From Pithys albifrons albifrons (taxonomy: Eukaryota; Chordata; Aves; Passeriformes; Thamnophilidae): a stretch of DNA of 64,000 bases. The notes below the pieces were generated by a model that saw only the letters and a program-made list of their open reading frames with translations, had not been told where the DNA came from and searched no databases. The stretch is from assembly GCF_047495875.1 (NCBI RefSeq), contig NC_092465.1, positions 5,790,160-5,854,159 on the forward strand, read 5' to 3'. Position numbers and translations under genes: made by a program. Shown here one piece after another: positions 10,700 through 22,730 of this stretch (positions are counted from its first letter, which is position 1; every line of letters starts with the position of its first letter).

Positions 10700-13408
10700 T
10701 TCGAACCTGTCTATGGGAAGACTCAAATTCATGATCCACAGCTGTGGTGACACCATCACCACTGCAACTGATACCAATGTAATTTTACAATGGTACAGAC
10801 CATTAAAAATAAAATTAGTCCCATGTTATTCTGATGTCATTAAAATTTAAAGGCACAGAAAAATTTCCTCTATTATTTTCATTTTTTTAAACAGTTATGT
10901 TTACTGACAGTCTAGAGAAAAATTAATAAGATCCTGATTTCACTGAGAAATTTCAGTGACTACGAAGGGAAAGACCTTGATAATGTTTAACTAACACGAG
11001 CTCAGTGTGTTTCTGCTGAGTAATTGCTGAGGCCCAAAGCTTCAGTTTTCTAAGCTGCCAATGTGTCAGCATTTATTTGGGAAGTCTGAATGCAATACCT
11101 GCTGAAATGCTGGGGGTTTGGCCCCTCTACACCTGAGCTCTCCTTTGCCCTCTCCTGAGTGAGCCAACCACTGATATTCCAAGGCCACACAAACCCCCCT
11201 GTAGCCATACAGCCTTTATCCCTGGAAGCATTTCCAAAAATCAACTTTCTGATCACAGAGTGGGGGCTTGGTGAAATTCTGGAAAACCAAGATGCTCTCA
11301 GTAATCTGCAGCTTAGTCTGAAAATTCATATTTACAGAAATCTACCATTGGCTCACCATGGCCCTGTGGCTCATCACAAGCAGAGGTAATATTGGGAAAT
11401 ACTGGGAGAGGAAGGGAATAAGTACAATTGTAAGTTCACTTGGAAAAAAAGAGTCCTGAACTGCCACCTCAGATAACTCAGGTTCAGTGAGGTACATCCT
11501 AAACAATGCTCTGGGTTCCACCCTCTCTTTTTGTTTGTCTTACTGGAAGATTCAGAGCAAATATAGGCTGAAATCTTGATGGAAGAATACAGAAGCTGGG
11601 ACATTCCCTCACTCTTCCCAAAGCAACTTAGGGAAACAATGATACAAGCAAGGATTTTTTGACAGAACCTTCAGGGCTATAGCAGTATCTTGATGGAAGA
11701 TTTGATCTGCCTCTTGCTGTCAATTTAGAAGAATTAAAAAAATGTGACTGTAAGAACTTTGAATACTGCAAATTAAGTGTTTAAAAATCTTGGGGAAAGC
11801 TGTTGCTACTCTAATTCACTGAAACATTCCTCCTTCCTTTTGCCCAGCTCCTGATAGTAGCATTTTTCTCCATGCCTATTACAGAAAATACTTTTAAATT
11901 TATCTATTCTGTTCTTCAATAAATTATTCTCTATTTATTTCTGAAATTTCCTGTTATGTAATCAAATGCTCCAGTATAACTAGGATTCCAAATGCCAAAG
12001 ATGAAAAAAGGAAATTACACTCATCGCTTCTTGCAAGTTTCCTACAAACACTTAGAAAAAGGACCAGACTTCAAAAATCCTTGCTATATTTTACTAATAC
12101 ATACTGATCTAGATCACAGTCTGTAATGTTAATTTGTTTTTAGTGTTCAGTTTAACAGTTCCAGGAAGACATTAATACTAAAACAGAACATTGGCATTTG
12201 TTGAGTATCTACAGGTTTAAATTTAGGGTGGCAATTACACCTTTCCTAAAGTACTGCCCCAATCAATAAAAAAGATTTCTATTGCTTTGCCTCCTTGTCT
12301 GCAAGGGACAATGCTAACTCCTTGCCAAAATTGGATTTGAAAACCTAAACCAGCTTTCCCCGCTTTGCAGCTTCTCACTGTATTTCTAGAAGTGACTATT
12401 CGAGACAACATTCATTTCCATCCATTTTTAGGCAACTAGAAAGCTGTCCTGCATCACTGAGGAATGTTCAGGTGGGGTTAGAAAACAGACATGATTGCTA
12501 ATAAATAGCAAAGCTCCTGTTTCAGTATCTGATATCAAACTACAGGTAACCTACTGTTACTTCTGTTCACAGGTTGACTCTTCTTTCAGAAGCATGAATT
12601 TGACACTTCCTTTTCTCCACTTCACCACTTAACTGATTTTCTTCCTTATATTGTTCAATATACTTTGATAAAAACTCCCTAGATATGGAAATCACTATAT
12701 TCCCAGATTGTATGTTAAACAAGATATTAAATAATGTACGTAAAAATTATTGCTTAGAATTTAATACATGTTTTACACCACGATGAAAACTACCCAGCTG
12801 GGACATTTTCCTGCAAATACAGGGTCTTATTTTTCTACACCTTGTCTTATAAGCCACTTCTAATTGCTATATGGCAAAAAATACAGCAGGGAGCTTAAGG
12901 CAGGAATCTGTCTTAGTAATTGCACTCTACCAAAAAAATGTACCAGCTCAATGCAGTTACTTGAAGTTATAAGTTACTTAGTTCTAACTTCTAATTGTCA
13001 TTATGACTTCCAGTATTCATTGTTTGCTGAAGTTTTATTTCAAAATCCTATTAAACTCAAAATAAATAGGGTACAATAAATCATAATCTCTTGTCATGGG
13101 AATAGCAAACAGAACCATTAGGTTTTGCTAAATATAAACCTTTTTAAGAGCACAATAATTGGCAGATTTAACTCATCTGTGGCTTATAATATTCATTCAT
13201 GTGGATATTCAAACATTAGGTCACTGACTCTATTCCTTTAGGATTTCCATAGGGTTTGTGTAGTTTTCAAGATAAAAGATGTCACATGCATTTTGTTTTC
13301 TGCCTAGAAAGCCGGAGACTGCAAAAAGTAGAAAGAACTTAATTTCTTTACCTTCTCTGCCACAATTAACCTTTGCCAAAAATGTGACAGGCTACAAGCT
13401 GCACTGAA
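10700..13408. other. Non-coding stretch, nothing recognised
   Basis: No repeat family, RNA gene or exon was recognised. The open frames at 11050-11604 lie on both strands of the same sequence and have no family motif. Confidence 0.4.
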
Positions 13409-13409
13409 C

Positions 13410-13480
<71 letters not shown>

Positions 13481-13500
13481 TATATATATGCACATATATG
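13409..13500. repeat. (TA)n/(CA)n compound microsatellite
   Basis: About 92 bp of nearly pure TA dinucleotides, broken by one TACATA interruption, then a run of CA and a return to TATATATATGCACATATATG. The TA part is self-complementary and could extrude a cruciform. It is expected to be length-polymorphic. Confidence 0.95.
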
Positions 13501-16500
13501 GGCATTGTCATAGTACATCAGTTCAAAACTTCGTAGAAATTGCTTTGAAGCAAAGAAAATATTTTTTAATGGAAAACAGCCATGCTATTCAGTATTCCAT
13601 AAGGAAAAGTACCCTTAAATTTTAAAAGGGTATTTTTCTCTCATGTTAAGAAGTGCAATATAAGTTGAAGGAAACTCATGTGCTTCCTGTAGAATAGATA
13701 TTTAGATTAACATCTTAGATCCTTTTAAGATGAGCAGTTCTGCACCAGAAATGGACCACTTAGGGGGGCCTGTAGATGTTATTCTTTGATTTATCCATAA
13801 AGAAGTCCAGCAGCAGAAGCCACTCCTTCTGACCCAGGGAGAGAACCCACAAGGGAGAGGTGCATGATCTGGTCTCCCTGTGCATTTAACATTCAGCCTT
13901 CCTGCCAGAAAACCCTTTTCCACTTGGATCACTGACACAGCAGCCCATGACGGATTGGAACGAGTACAATTTGGGGCTGATGACACATTGAGAGGGTCTG
14001 CAAACTCACATATCACATCCCAAATGGGAAGGACTCCACAGTACTCCAGATACGTAAAGAAACGCATAGAAATATGCATAAAATTATTTTCACATTAAAT
14101 TATTTAAATAAAAAAGCTGTGGTTAATGATATGCTCTGTGGGCCTAATATGAAATCTTTATGCTCAATTAATTTTTCTAACATTCAGATCAGTTGAGGAA
14201 AGAGCAGGACATACCAGAATATACATGGTGTGCATAACAATATGTACCTCTAAGATTACCATTTACACTTCAACAAACTAATTCATGCTCAGGAGCTCTG
14301 GGTAGGACCTGCCACATCCAAAATTAACCATCATTATTCAGAACAAGTTTTCACTGTGCTTGAGAACAGGAGCTTGGGGTCAATCCCTGGGCAGCTGCGA
14401 GGCAGGTTTGGAAAGGAAGAAGTTCTCTGCCTGTCTGCCTTAGAGGACACAGACATTACTCTGTCTCCTGCATTGCTTCCTATCTGTACAGCTGAGATTT
14501 GGGAGATTTGACATTAGCCAGTTGCCCTGAGGAAGAGGAACATATTGAATGCACTGTGTGTTTTTCCTATAAGAGCCCTGCCCCATGAACAGAGGTGAGC
14601 GAGCAGAGGTGCAGCAGCTCCAGCTGCAGAGGTGAAGCCCAGCTCCTGTGGCACAGCCCATGCCTGTCTTCTCTCCATGCTTCTCTTCCTTATCTGAGAG
14701 GATGTTTTCTGCCTGTGTGTGCCTCTGTGTTCTCAAACCAACACACAAACTATCCAGAGGTCCCTTCCTTTCTGCCTCTACCTGGATCACAGGCAACTCA
14801 GTTCCAAACTGGACATGTTAGTTGACCCCTCAGAGTTCAAAGAATTGTATCCTTCTGCCTCATCCCTGTGCCACAGCCAGTTCTGTTGTGACAGACAACT
14901 CCACACCTCCTCAAACTCTGCAGCTAACCCAGCTTGGAGTAGCGTCTCTATTAAAACTAATCAAAAAAATGGAAAATGACTCTGAGGAAAAACCCTAGCT
15001 TGACAAATTCTCACTCTGAACCAGAAAGAACTTTTATCCTAATGATCATAATTTTATCTTTTTTTTTTTTTTTATCTAGCTTTGCTCTTGAAATTTTACT
15101 CTTCTGTCATGACAATTCAGCCAATTTCCCAGCTGATTTCTGTGACACATGGATAAGGCTTTTTTTTTGCTCCTTGTTTAGAAATAATTTCAATCTAGAC
15201 ATGTAACATGCTGGCACTTGTACTGTATCAGGAAGAAGGGAATACCTTGCAATAAGTTACTGGAGAATACAGAGACTTTTAATCAGTTTGACTTACAGCC
15301 ATGGAAGAAAGAAACACACTTCTGGCTTGCTCTCAAGTCTCCCCCTTTTTCCTTTCCTTTTTTTTTTTCTTTTTAATTTTTCCCTGAAGCAGCTTTCAGC
15401 ATGCATTACCCATGAGTGATTTATTAGATTTTTAGTGCTGTTAGAGTCCTTGTCAGGGATAAGACAGATTTGTCATAAGGGTACAGGAAACCCAGATTAC
15501 CCTGTTCAAAAGCTTCTTGCCTTCCCTGTACTCCATGCCAAGCCTCTGAGAGTCAACAAAGAGTTTGTCACTAATATGGATGTCTGAAGAATGAAGATTC
15601 AAGCCTTTGTGATTATCAAGCCTGTTTATTTCCCATTTTAACTAAGTCTGTGGTACTGCAAAAGAATTTCAATGTGCACAAGATGAAGCAGCCAATCTGC
15701 TTAATACCACAAGCCACTATCAACCTCAGATGTTCATTTGCCCTTTAATACAAAGCCCATTTCAAAATCTTTCTCCTGCTATTAAAACACTTTTAAAAGC
15801 TTATGCCCTTATAAACCAAGTCATCATTTTCCTCTCAACAGCTACGACCTGCCATCACTTTACATGACTAAATTACCAAAGAGGATTGGAGGTTCATGAA
15901 GGCAGAGACTTCCTGCAGAAGATAAAAATGACCAAAGCACTACTCCCAAACAAAAGGACATTCAAACCTGCCTCTATTTGCTATTTATTCATGCAGAACA
16001 AAAACTGGGTTTGCAACTTCTGCTTTGAAACATCTGAGAATAAAGATACAAGTCAAGGCATAAGCAATGACTAAACAAAATTGTTTTAAAGACTGTAGCT
16101 GGGAAGATCAATAAGCAAAGTCATCAGATGTTGAAATTCTGCAAGGTTCAGGCCATAAAACAGTGAATAAGAGGGGTGGTGTGGGAACGAAGCAGAAGCA
16201 CAAAGATTAACAAGGTCATAAGGATACAGAGATATTACAAAGTGAGCCCAGAACACTCATTTCCCTTTCCTTAAAAAATCAGAAGAGGAGAGAAATGCAT
16301 CCAAAATAAACAAATAAACCAGGCTCAGTCTCAAGGTGGCAAAAGTTGAAGGTGAAATTTTGTGTTATAAGGTCTTAAAAGAAAAAAAAAACAAACAGGA
16401 AAGAAACTGGGCAAGGTTATAACAGTAGAAAGGTGCTTGGGGAGAGGGGCAGATAGGATCAAAGTTAGAAAGTGGTACATTAGATACTACCTGGATTAAA

Positions 16501-16569
16501 AAAGAAAGTTAAAGAACTTTTACAAAAAATGATAGGAAACTATTCTAGGATCACAGTCTAAACAGGGAA
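13501..16569. other. Non-coding stretch with one unassigned block
   Basis: At 13715-14080 the sequence is slightly GC-richer, with opposing open frames (125 codons minus, 72 codons plus). It includes a GGACCACTTAGGGGGGCCTG segment and could be a degraded mobile element, but I cannot name a family. A similar GC-richer block lies at 14580-14940. No real gene was seen. Confidence 0.35.
15059..15073. repeat. Poly(T) run
   Basis: A run of 15 T with T-rich flanks. No retrocopy body was recognised on either side. A second T-rich patch is at about 15350-15383. Confidence 0.8.
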
Positions 16570-16886
16570 ACATTTATATGTGGAGAGTGTTTACAGGGTG
16601 GCTTCACAGAAGGTGAAGTCTCCCCTTTTACAAGGAGTCATGTGGAAAAGATGAGGGGTCACTCCTGGGAGATTCTGATTAGACACACCAGGAAAATTTT
16701 TCACAATGAAAACAATAGGCATTTGAATGATCTTCCCAGGGAAGTGGTGGATTCCCTAATGTTGGACATTTTTAACATGCAGCTAGACAGGCTGCTGGGC
16801 CATCTTTTCGAGATCGTATTTTGCCCAGAAAGGTTGGACCAGATGGTCCTTGAGGTCCCTTCCAACCTCACATTCTATGATTCTAC
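16570..16886 (+). mobile_element. CR1 LINE 3' end (older subfamily)
   Basis: The 3' UTR reads in order: CAAGGAGTCATGTGGA, GATTCTGATTAGACACACCA, GGAAGTGGTGGATTCCC, CAGGCTGCTGGGCCATCTT, AGGTTGGACCAGATGGTCC, GAGGTCCCTTCCAACCTCA, ending ATTCTATGATTCTA. This is a different CR1 subfamily from the copies at 20.7, 28.3 and 33.8 kb, judging by the 'ggaccagatggtcc' block. The 5' boundary is approximate. Confidence 0.9.
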
Positions 16887-17189
16887 AAAATATCTTTAAA
16901 ATATTAAAACATAGGTCATGGAGGGCCTGCATATATGTTGATCTTGTACTGAGGGAATCTATCCATGGAAATGCTTATAAAATCTGTACAGTCATGGTAT
17001 CTCTTGTGTTTTTAAATAACTGAGAGAATGAGACTCCCAGAACAATGCTCTTAAAATAATAACATTTTTCCTTTCTAAACAACTTGCTTTAGTTTGGTCT
17101 TGCTATACTAAAACAAAGCAAAACCAAAAAAGAGTCACTTATATCAGATGCACTATTCAGAATTCATAACTCTTTCAAAGACTACATGA
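16887..17189. other. Short non-coding stretch
   Basis: Nothing was recognised between the CR1 end and the MIR-like fossil. Confidence 0.4.
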
Positions 17190-17292
17190 GTGGTTTAAGG
17201 TCACAGAGCACCATGAGGACAAGCTAAAACTCAGACAAGCCAAAATCCAGGCAAATATTTCCAAGGCCACACTGCCACTCTTTAGTCCACAG
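17190..17292 (-). repeat. Possible MIR/CORE-SINE fossil, antisense
   Basis: TTTAAGGTCACAGAGCACCATGAGGACAAG, AAAATCCAGG and CCAAGGCCACACTGCCACTCTTTAG follow the order of an antisense MIR ('aaggtcacacagc...', '...aacccagg...', 'ctcttaaccac'). Identity is moderate and the call rests on word order. Confidence 0.35.
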
Positions 17293-19430
17293 TTCAACTG
17301 AAACAAACTTTAAAAAGCAAAGTTGAAGCTGCTTTAAACACATTTCAATACCTAAGTTGCAGTATGAACCTAAATGCACTTGTACACTCATCCCAGCTAA
17401 TTAGCAATCTGTGAACTAATAAATATTCCATTGACTGGGGAGAAACTGTCTCTGTGCTGAAAGAGAAAACTTTTGTACCAGGAGCCTGGCACCAAAATCT
17501 GCTTCTAATGTTTGTGTTGTGTTCTGTGTCAATGAAAAGAAATCTTAATCTGCAATTTTAATACTGTACTGACAATTATAGTACTGCAATCTGTTACTGC
17601 CTGCGAGTGCTGGAGAGTGTTTTGCCTGCATGCTCTAGGCTAAGTCCTGTCCTTGGGTGCAAGGGCACAGCAAAATGCATCTGTATACTTGAGGGCTAAA
17701 TTTAGATGAAGGAGAAAAGGCCACATGAGGAGGAGTTTCACTTTGGATCATTTCATGCTTGGATTTGTAGTCAGTAGCTTTAAACTTTCCTAGTGGAGAA
17801 AGGGCACCTGCAGTACACTCGATTTTATGCAAGTTAGGGGTGCTCCCAGGTTTGTAGCATGCTGCTGAAGGAACTCCTACCTGAGCAAGGTTTGTACAAG
17901 ATTAATAAGGAAAATGGAAGGGGAAGACTTAAAACAACAGCAAAACAAATCAGACAGGAGTTTGGAAAGTTTTCTGGCTAGTTTTGAGGTCAAGCTCTCT
18001 CAAGATCAGTCTCACAGCCCTTACACACACAAAGGAAGATGCCTGAAGGAGAGCAGAACACCCTCTGACTGCACAGCTGTCCAGAGAAGCATGTGCTGTT
18101 CCTGCCCCACTGAAGCCAGGCCAAAAGCACTTCCAGCTCCTCTCTTTCCCACAGCTCCACATGCTTTTCACAACCACTTTAGCTGTGCTGGACTTCCAGT
18201 TACAGATGCTCTTGCCCACATATCCTGCAGCCAAGGGGGATGCCGGGAGGCAAACATTGAGTGTGCATCCTCTGACCCACCACAAAACCATCTGCATCTC
18301 CTCCTTGGGCTCCCTCAGGAGCCAGCACAGGGAACAGCAACTATTCTGTATCCCAGCCCAAGAGCTGCAGGGAATTAACAAGTAAGTGAATTATGAAGTG
18401 AACCCTCACAAAAGAGAGAATTTCTTTGACTTCAAAAAGTTATATATAAAGAATTCAAAAGCCGCAGAACTGAAGTTTGGAGAAAAGAAGAGCTTGTAAC
18501 TGAGTTCTGGGCTGTGGATTTATCAGTCTGTAATACAAAAGAAACCCCTGGAATTATTTGCAAATTGGAAAGATGGCACTGGGATTTGAAGCCAGCCCTC
18601 AGTGCATTTTTATTGAAAAGCATATTGTCATTGTTTAATATGCCCTACAAACTAATCAGAGATTACTTTATGCTAACAAAATTACAGCGAGAGTTCTCAA
18701 AGACAAAAGCTAAAACATTATTAAATAATACACTTCCATTAAAAATTATAAAATGATTGTTTACTTCTCTTTGATAAAAGTAACTACTGGAGAACATAAA
18801 TCCAAGAGGACATTTATTGAGCACAATGCATTTACTTTTTAATTAGTAGTTTATAGGTAAAATAATGTATAACTTGAAGAGACAGAATCAGATCAAGCTT
18901 GGCCGGTAGAGTTTCTAAAAAGTAACTTAATATTGCTGTGTATGTTATAATGATTTTATAAAATTACCACCAAGACAATGAAAATATTTACATTTTATCT
19001 TTCTAGCTATCTAAACAGTTTCTATCTAGAAAATATGTCAGCTCAGAACACCAAAATGTGGAATTGACTTGGACCAAAATATATAATGAAAAGGGGGAAA
19101 ATATATATATAATTATCTTCAAAATGAGAGAAAATAAATTAATTTTTCCAGCCAATATGAGATCTCAAATTTAAAGTCTTGTGTGATATATAGGTAAAAT
19201 GACTCGTTTCCTATTTTTCCTATATTTTTATTATCACTAAATGTACCTCAATAGCTGTCTCCTCCCTTTTACAGAGTGTTCCTATAAGCAGAGAACAGCT
19301 GAGAGCCTGAGTGTGAGCTGAAGAAGGAATTAACAGTTAAAATCAGAGGTTACCAGCCCTTCATAACCAAGTGATGCATTATATCAGAAAAGTCTCTTAG
19401 TTTGCACCAGCATTTCTTGGCCATTTCAAG
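17293..19430. other. Non-coding stretch containing the longest open frame of the window
   Basis: A 154-codon plus-strand frame (17914-18378) is overlapped almost completely by a 143-codon minus-strand frame (17950-18381) in locally GC-rich sequence. That pattern reflects low stop-codon density rather than a gene. The translations show no domain, signal peptide or repeat that I recognise. The rest is AT-rich with no repeat family seen. Confidence 0.4.
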
Positions 19431-19434
19431 GCCT

Positions 19435-19770
19435 GCTATATCTTCTCTTCTTTAGGCTCATCTTCTCCCAGACTTTACTCCTGCCCCTGTTTTCACATTG
19501 CAGATCATTCTCACTGCTCTCCTCTGCACATCTGTAGTGCTTAAGGCTTTTCTTGAGGTCCAATTTTCCTGTTGAGTGCAGGGAAAAAGCTGAGGCCCTT
19601 TGGTGCTGTGCAGCTTTAGTACTGATGCAATACATTTCCTTGTACATCCCTAAATGCTTGTTGACCTCTTCTCTGTAGCAGGACACTACTGACTCATATT
19701 TTGTCACCAAAATCCTCTCTGTGCTTTTTTACAACTATGCCTTCTACCCAATGTGATACTCAGGCTGAGA
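19435..19770 (-). mobile_element. Old, diverged CR1 LINE fragment
   Basis: The stretch ACTGACTCATATTTTGTCACC followed by AAAATCCTCTCTGTGC corresponds to the antisense CR1 segment 'ctggctcatattcaacttgttgtccaccaaaac(c)c...'. The preceding CTCACTGCTCTCCTCTGCAC and CTGTAGCAGGACACTACTG blocks are in the expected upstream order. Divergence is high and the boundaries are approximate. Confidence 0.4.
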
Positions 19771-20684
19771 ATTATTCCTGCTGAGTGTGGAATGTTGCTC
19801 TTTCCATGGTGGAATAGCATACTACTTTTTTCAGATAAATGATCCAATTTACAAATTTTATTTGGAATCCTAACCCTGCCTTCCAGCTCACATGCAGCTG
19901 TGCATTACCTGCACATTTCCTAGGCAGGATTTTTGGGCTTCCATCCCACCCAGGAGCAAGAGCAGGCTGTGGCAGACACAGGGCAGACCCCAAAGAGCCT
20001 CACTAGCAAAATGTGCCCACACAGACACTGTGAACCATCAATAGCTCCACAGATTTGCTCCCTCCTCTCCCCAGAACATATGCACCTGGACCAGGTTTCC
20101 TCAGCTGACTTATGAAAAGAATTATGAGAGTTGCAGAAGACAGTGAGGTTCAAACACACAGAGCTTTCCACAGAAAAGGATTGGATTGACATGACATTTT
20201 CTTAATAAATTCATGTTGACTATTATTCATTTTTTTGTTAGTGTGTCCTCTATGCATATAGAAACACAAACCTCATGATCAACCTGCTCCTTTTTTTTTC
20301 CCCTTTCTTTCTTTAAGCAGATCCCATTGTAAAGCAAAGCCCTAGAGCCGTGGCTCCTTATCTTTGATTTCGAAATGGAAGTATGATGGATATTCTGACA
20401 GAAATGAGAATAGACACATTAGGCCATAATAATCCTGTTCTCAAATAACTTAAGGCACTAGTTCAGCCTCACTCATTCAGCAACACAAAATATTATTTAT
20501 TGGCTGTTGAAGAAAAATATGGCTGTTCTCAATGGCAAATTCATCCTTGTTTTTAAACATGTTATCAGTGCTCAGAAGGGAGCTGTAAGAATAGGTTTTA
20601 AAAATAGTCTTGAAAAGACATTACCTCTGAAAAACTGAAACAAAACTGATGGAATGCAGTTTGACACCATATTGTTGATAGTCA

Positions 20685-21560
20685 GAGTCATAGAATCACA
20701 GCATCTTACAATGATTTGGGTTGGAAAAGACCTTAAAGCTCATCTCGTTCCAAATCCCCTGCCAAGGGCAGGGACACCTTCCACTAGACCAATTGCTCCA
20801 AGCCCCATCCAGTCTGGCCTTGAACACTTCCTGGAATGGGACAGCCACAGCTTCTCTGGGCAACCTGTGCCAGGGCCTCACCACCAACACTTAGATCATG
20901 GTGGAGAATTTCTTTGTAATATTAAATCCAAACCTACCCTTTTTCAGTTTAAACCATTCTCCCTTGCCCTGTCACTCCATGCCCTCATAAAAAGTCCCTT
21001 CCCATCTCTCTTGTAACCTCTTTTTGGTACTGGAAGGGTCTCCCCAGAGCTTTCTATCCAAACTTTCTCAGCCTGTCTCCATAGCAGAGGTGCTCCAGCC
21101 CTCTAAGCACTTGTGATCTCCTCTGAACTCACTTCCATTTGTTTGAGGTCCCAGAGCGGGATGTAGAAATCCAGGTGGGGTTTTACCTGAGCAGAGTAGA
21201 GGGGAAGAATCACCTCCCTTGAGCTGTGGTCTCACTGCTTTGGATGCAGCTCAGGACATGTTCTGTTTGTGGGCTGCAAGTGCACATGGCTGAGTCACAC
21301 CAACCAACATCCATCCGCTGGTCCTTGTCCTCAGGATTAGTCTCAATCCATTCTCCACCCAGCCTGTATTTGTGTTTGGGATTGCACTGACACAGGTGCA
21401 GACCTTGCTCCTGACCTTGTTGAACTTGCAGAGGTTCACACAGACCCACCACAAAGGCCTGTCCAGGTTGCCCTGGATGTCACCCCTTTCTTCCAGAATG
21501 TTGACAACACCACACAGCCTGTTGCTGTGAGCAAACCTGTCTGGAGTAATGTCACAGTAA
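20685..21560 (-). mobile_element. CR1 LINE 3' end, the longest and best-preserved copy in the window
   Basis: Read on the plus strand it begins with the inverted tail AGTCATAGAATCACAG. There follow GGTTGGAAAAGACCTTAAAG, CTTCCACTAGACCAATTGC, CCAGTCTGGCCTTGAACA, GGCAACCTGTGCCAGGGCC and TCAGCCTGTCTCCATAGCAG. Further in come the older-boundary segment TCAATCCATTCTCCACCCAG, CCTGTATTTGTGTTTGGGAT, TTGTTGAACTTGCAGAGGTT and ACACCACACAGCCTGTTG. About 0.9 kb of 3' UTR and flank is kept, 5'-truncated as usual. It has lost coding capacity. The distal boundary may reach about 21700. Confidence 0.93.
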
Positions 21561-22189
21561 ACACATTTTCCATATTTCCAGCATAATGTCTAAAACACAA
21601 CTGAAAGCACAGAAGAGTGCTGTGCTCCCAACCCTGATGGCAGGTCCTGGAGGATGGACAGCTCCCACTCAGCCTGCCCTCCCTCTGAGCATCCCCTGCC
21701 ACAGGCTCAACCTACAAACACACAGCACAGGATTGAGGCACATGGGACAGCACACAGCCTGAAATTGGAGCATTTTTAATCCTCCAGACACTGTAATAGA
21801 GGTCAAATACCATTTACAGCGTTTAATATTTTATTCTTAGGAAGACTGATGACATTATACCTCATTGGATATTTATGAAGAGACTTAGTAATCTCATTTT
21901 CATGGGTCGCAAACGCTGTGGACAGAAATATTCACACAAAACCCAGCTGTTGATGAGCTGCACTGGGAATTTTTACTATCCTACCCAACATCAACATTCT
22001 TAAAAGTGTCAAGCCCTGTCTTGAGCAAAGCAGTCTGTTTTGCTGGTGATTTCATACAGCAGAAAGCATTCCAAGAAAACAGAAATAGGCAGGGAGCATC
22101 CAGTAACAGAGTTCATTAAGTCATTGCAGCACAACTTAATTTGGCTGCAGGACATTATTTTCCATGGAAACTCTGGTTTGTGCTAAGAC
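21561..22189. other. CR1-free non-coding stretch, possible regulatory DNA
   Basis: After a GC-rich shoulder (to about 21720), positions 21770-22140 are AT-rich and repeat-free and keep CpGs (ATTTACAGCGTTTAATAT, GGGTCGCAAACGCTG). This texture is typical of conserved non-coding elements. No alignment was available to test conservation. Confidence 0.3.
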
Positions 22190-22730
22190 AACTCTACAGG
22201 AGGTCTAGCGGGAACAGCCTGAGGCACTTAGTGGGATTGGGGGAGGGAGTTTCTGTGTGCTCCTTAGCTGAGGGAGGGACCACAGGAATGTGCTTGGGCT
22301 TGTCTCCAGCTTCCCTAAAAGCTGGAACTCCTCCCGGGCTCTGGGACAGAGTTGCAGGTCCTGGAACACACCTGCAGGAGCTACAAGGGCAACTTGTGCC
22401 TACCAAACGTTGGGATGCAGGATGGCCATAGCATCGTGCAGGAGCACCACTCAGACCCCTCTTCAGAGCAGGAATAACCTGACAAGAGTGATGTTGTCCC
22501 AAGCTTGTCCAGACTGGCCCAAACTGTGTTTTCAAAGCCACTTTCCATGCCAGGGAAGGGTCCTGCAGGCACCAGGTCCCACAAGCCCTTCCTGCCCACT
22601 GCAGGCACTGGCACCTTGGGACAGCCAGATAATGTCACCGCTTCTGCAATGGCAACAGGAGAATCAGGATTGCATGTGCAACAGTCTGTAACAACATCTC
22701 CTGAGACTATGCTCACAGTTTGTTTTTCTC
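22190..22730. other. GC-rich block with overlapping chance frames
   Basis: The sequence is clearly GC-richer than its surroundings, with open frames in five of six readings (83-133 codons), none with a recognisable motif. CpG is scarce, so it is not a CpG-island promoter. It may be an old LTR or LINE piece, but no diagnostic end or core was found. Confidence 0.4.

Noticed and set aside
13304..13495. 63-codon frame rich in Ile-Tyr repeats
   Set aside because: It is translation of the TA/CA microsatellite.
17914..18381. Longest open frame of the window (154 codons, plus) as a gene
   Set aside because: A 143-codon frame overlaps it on the opposite strand, the translation has no domain or signal, and local GC richness explains the lack of stops. 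A GTAAGT donor-like site at its end is not enough.
20654..21016. 120-codon plus frame as a protein
   Set aside because: It lies inside an antisense CR1 tail. Words such as the inverted 'GGCAACCTGTGCCAGGGCC' are repeat sequence.
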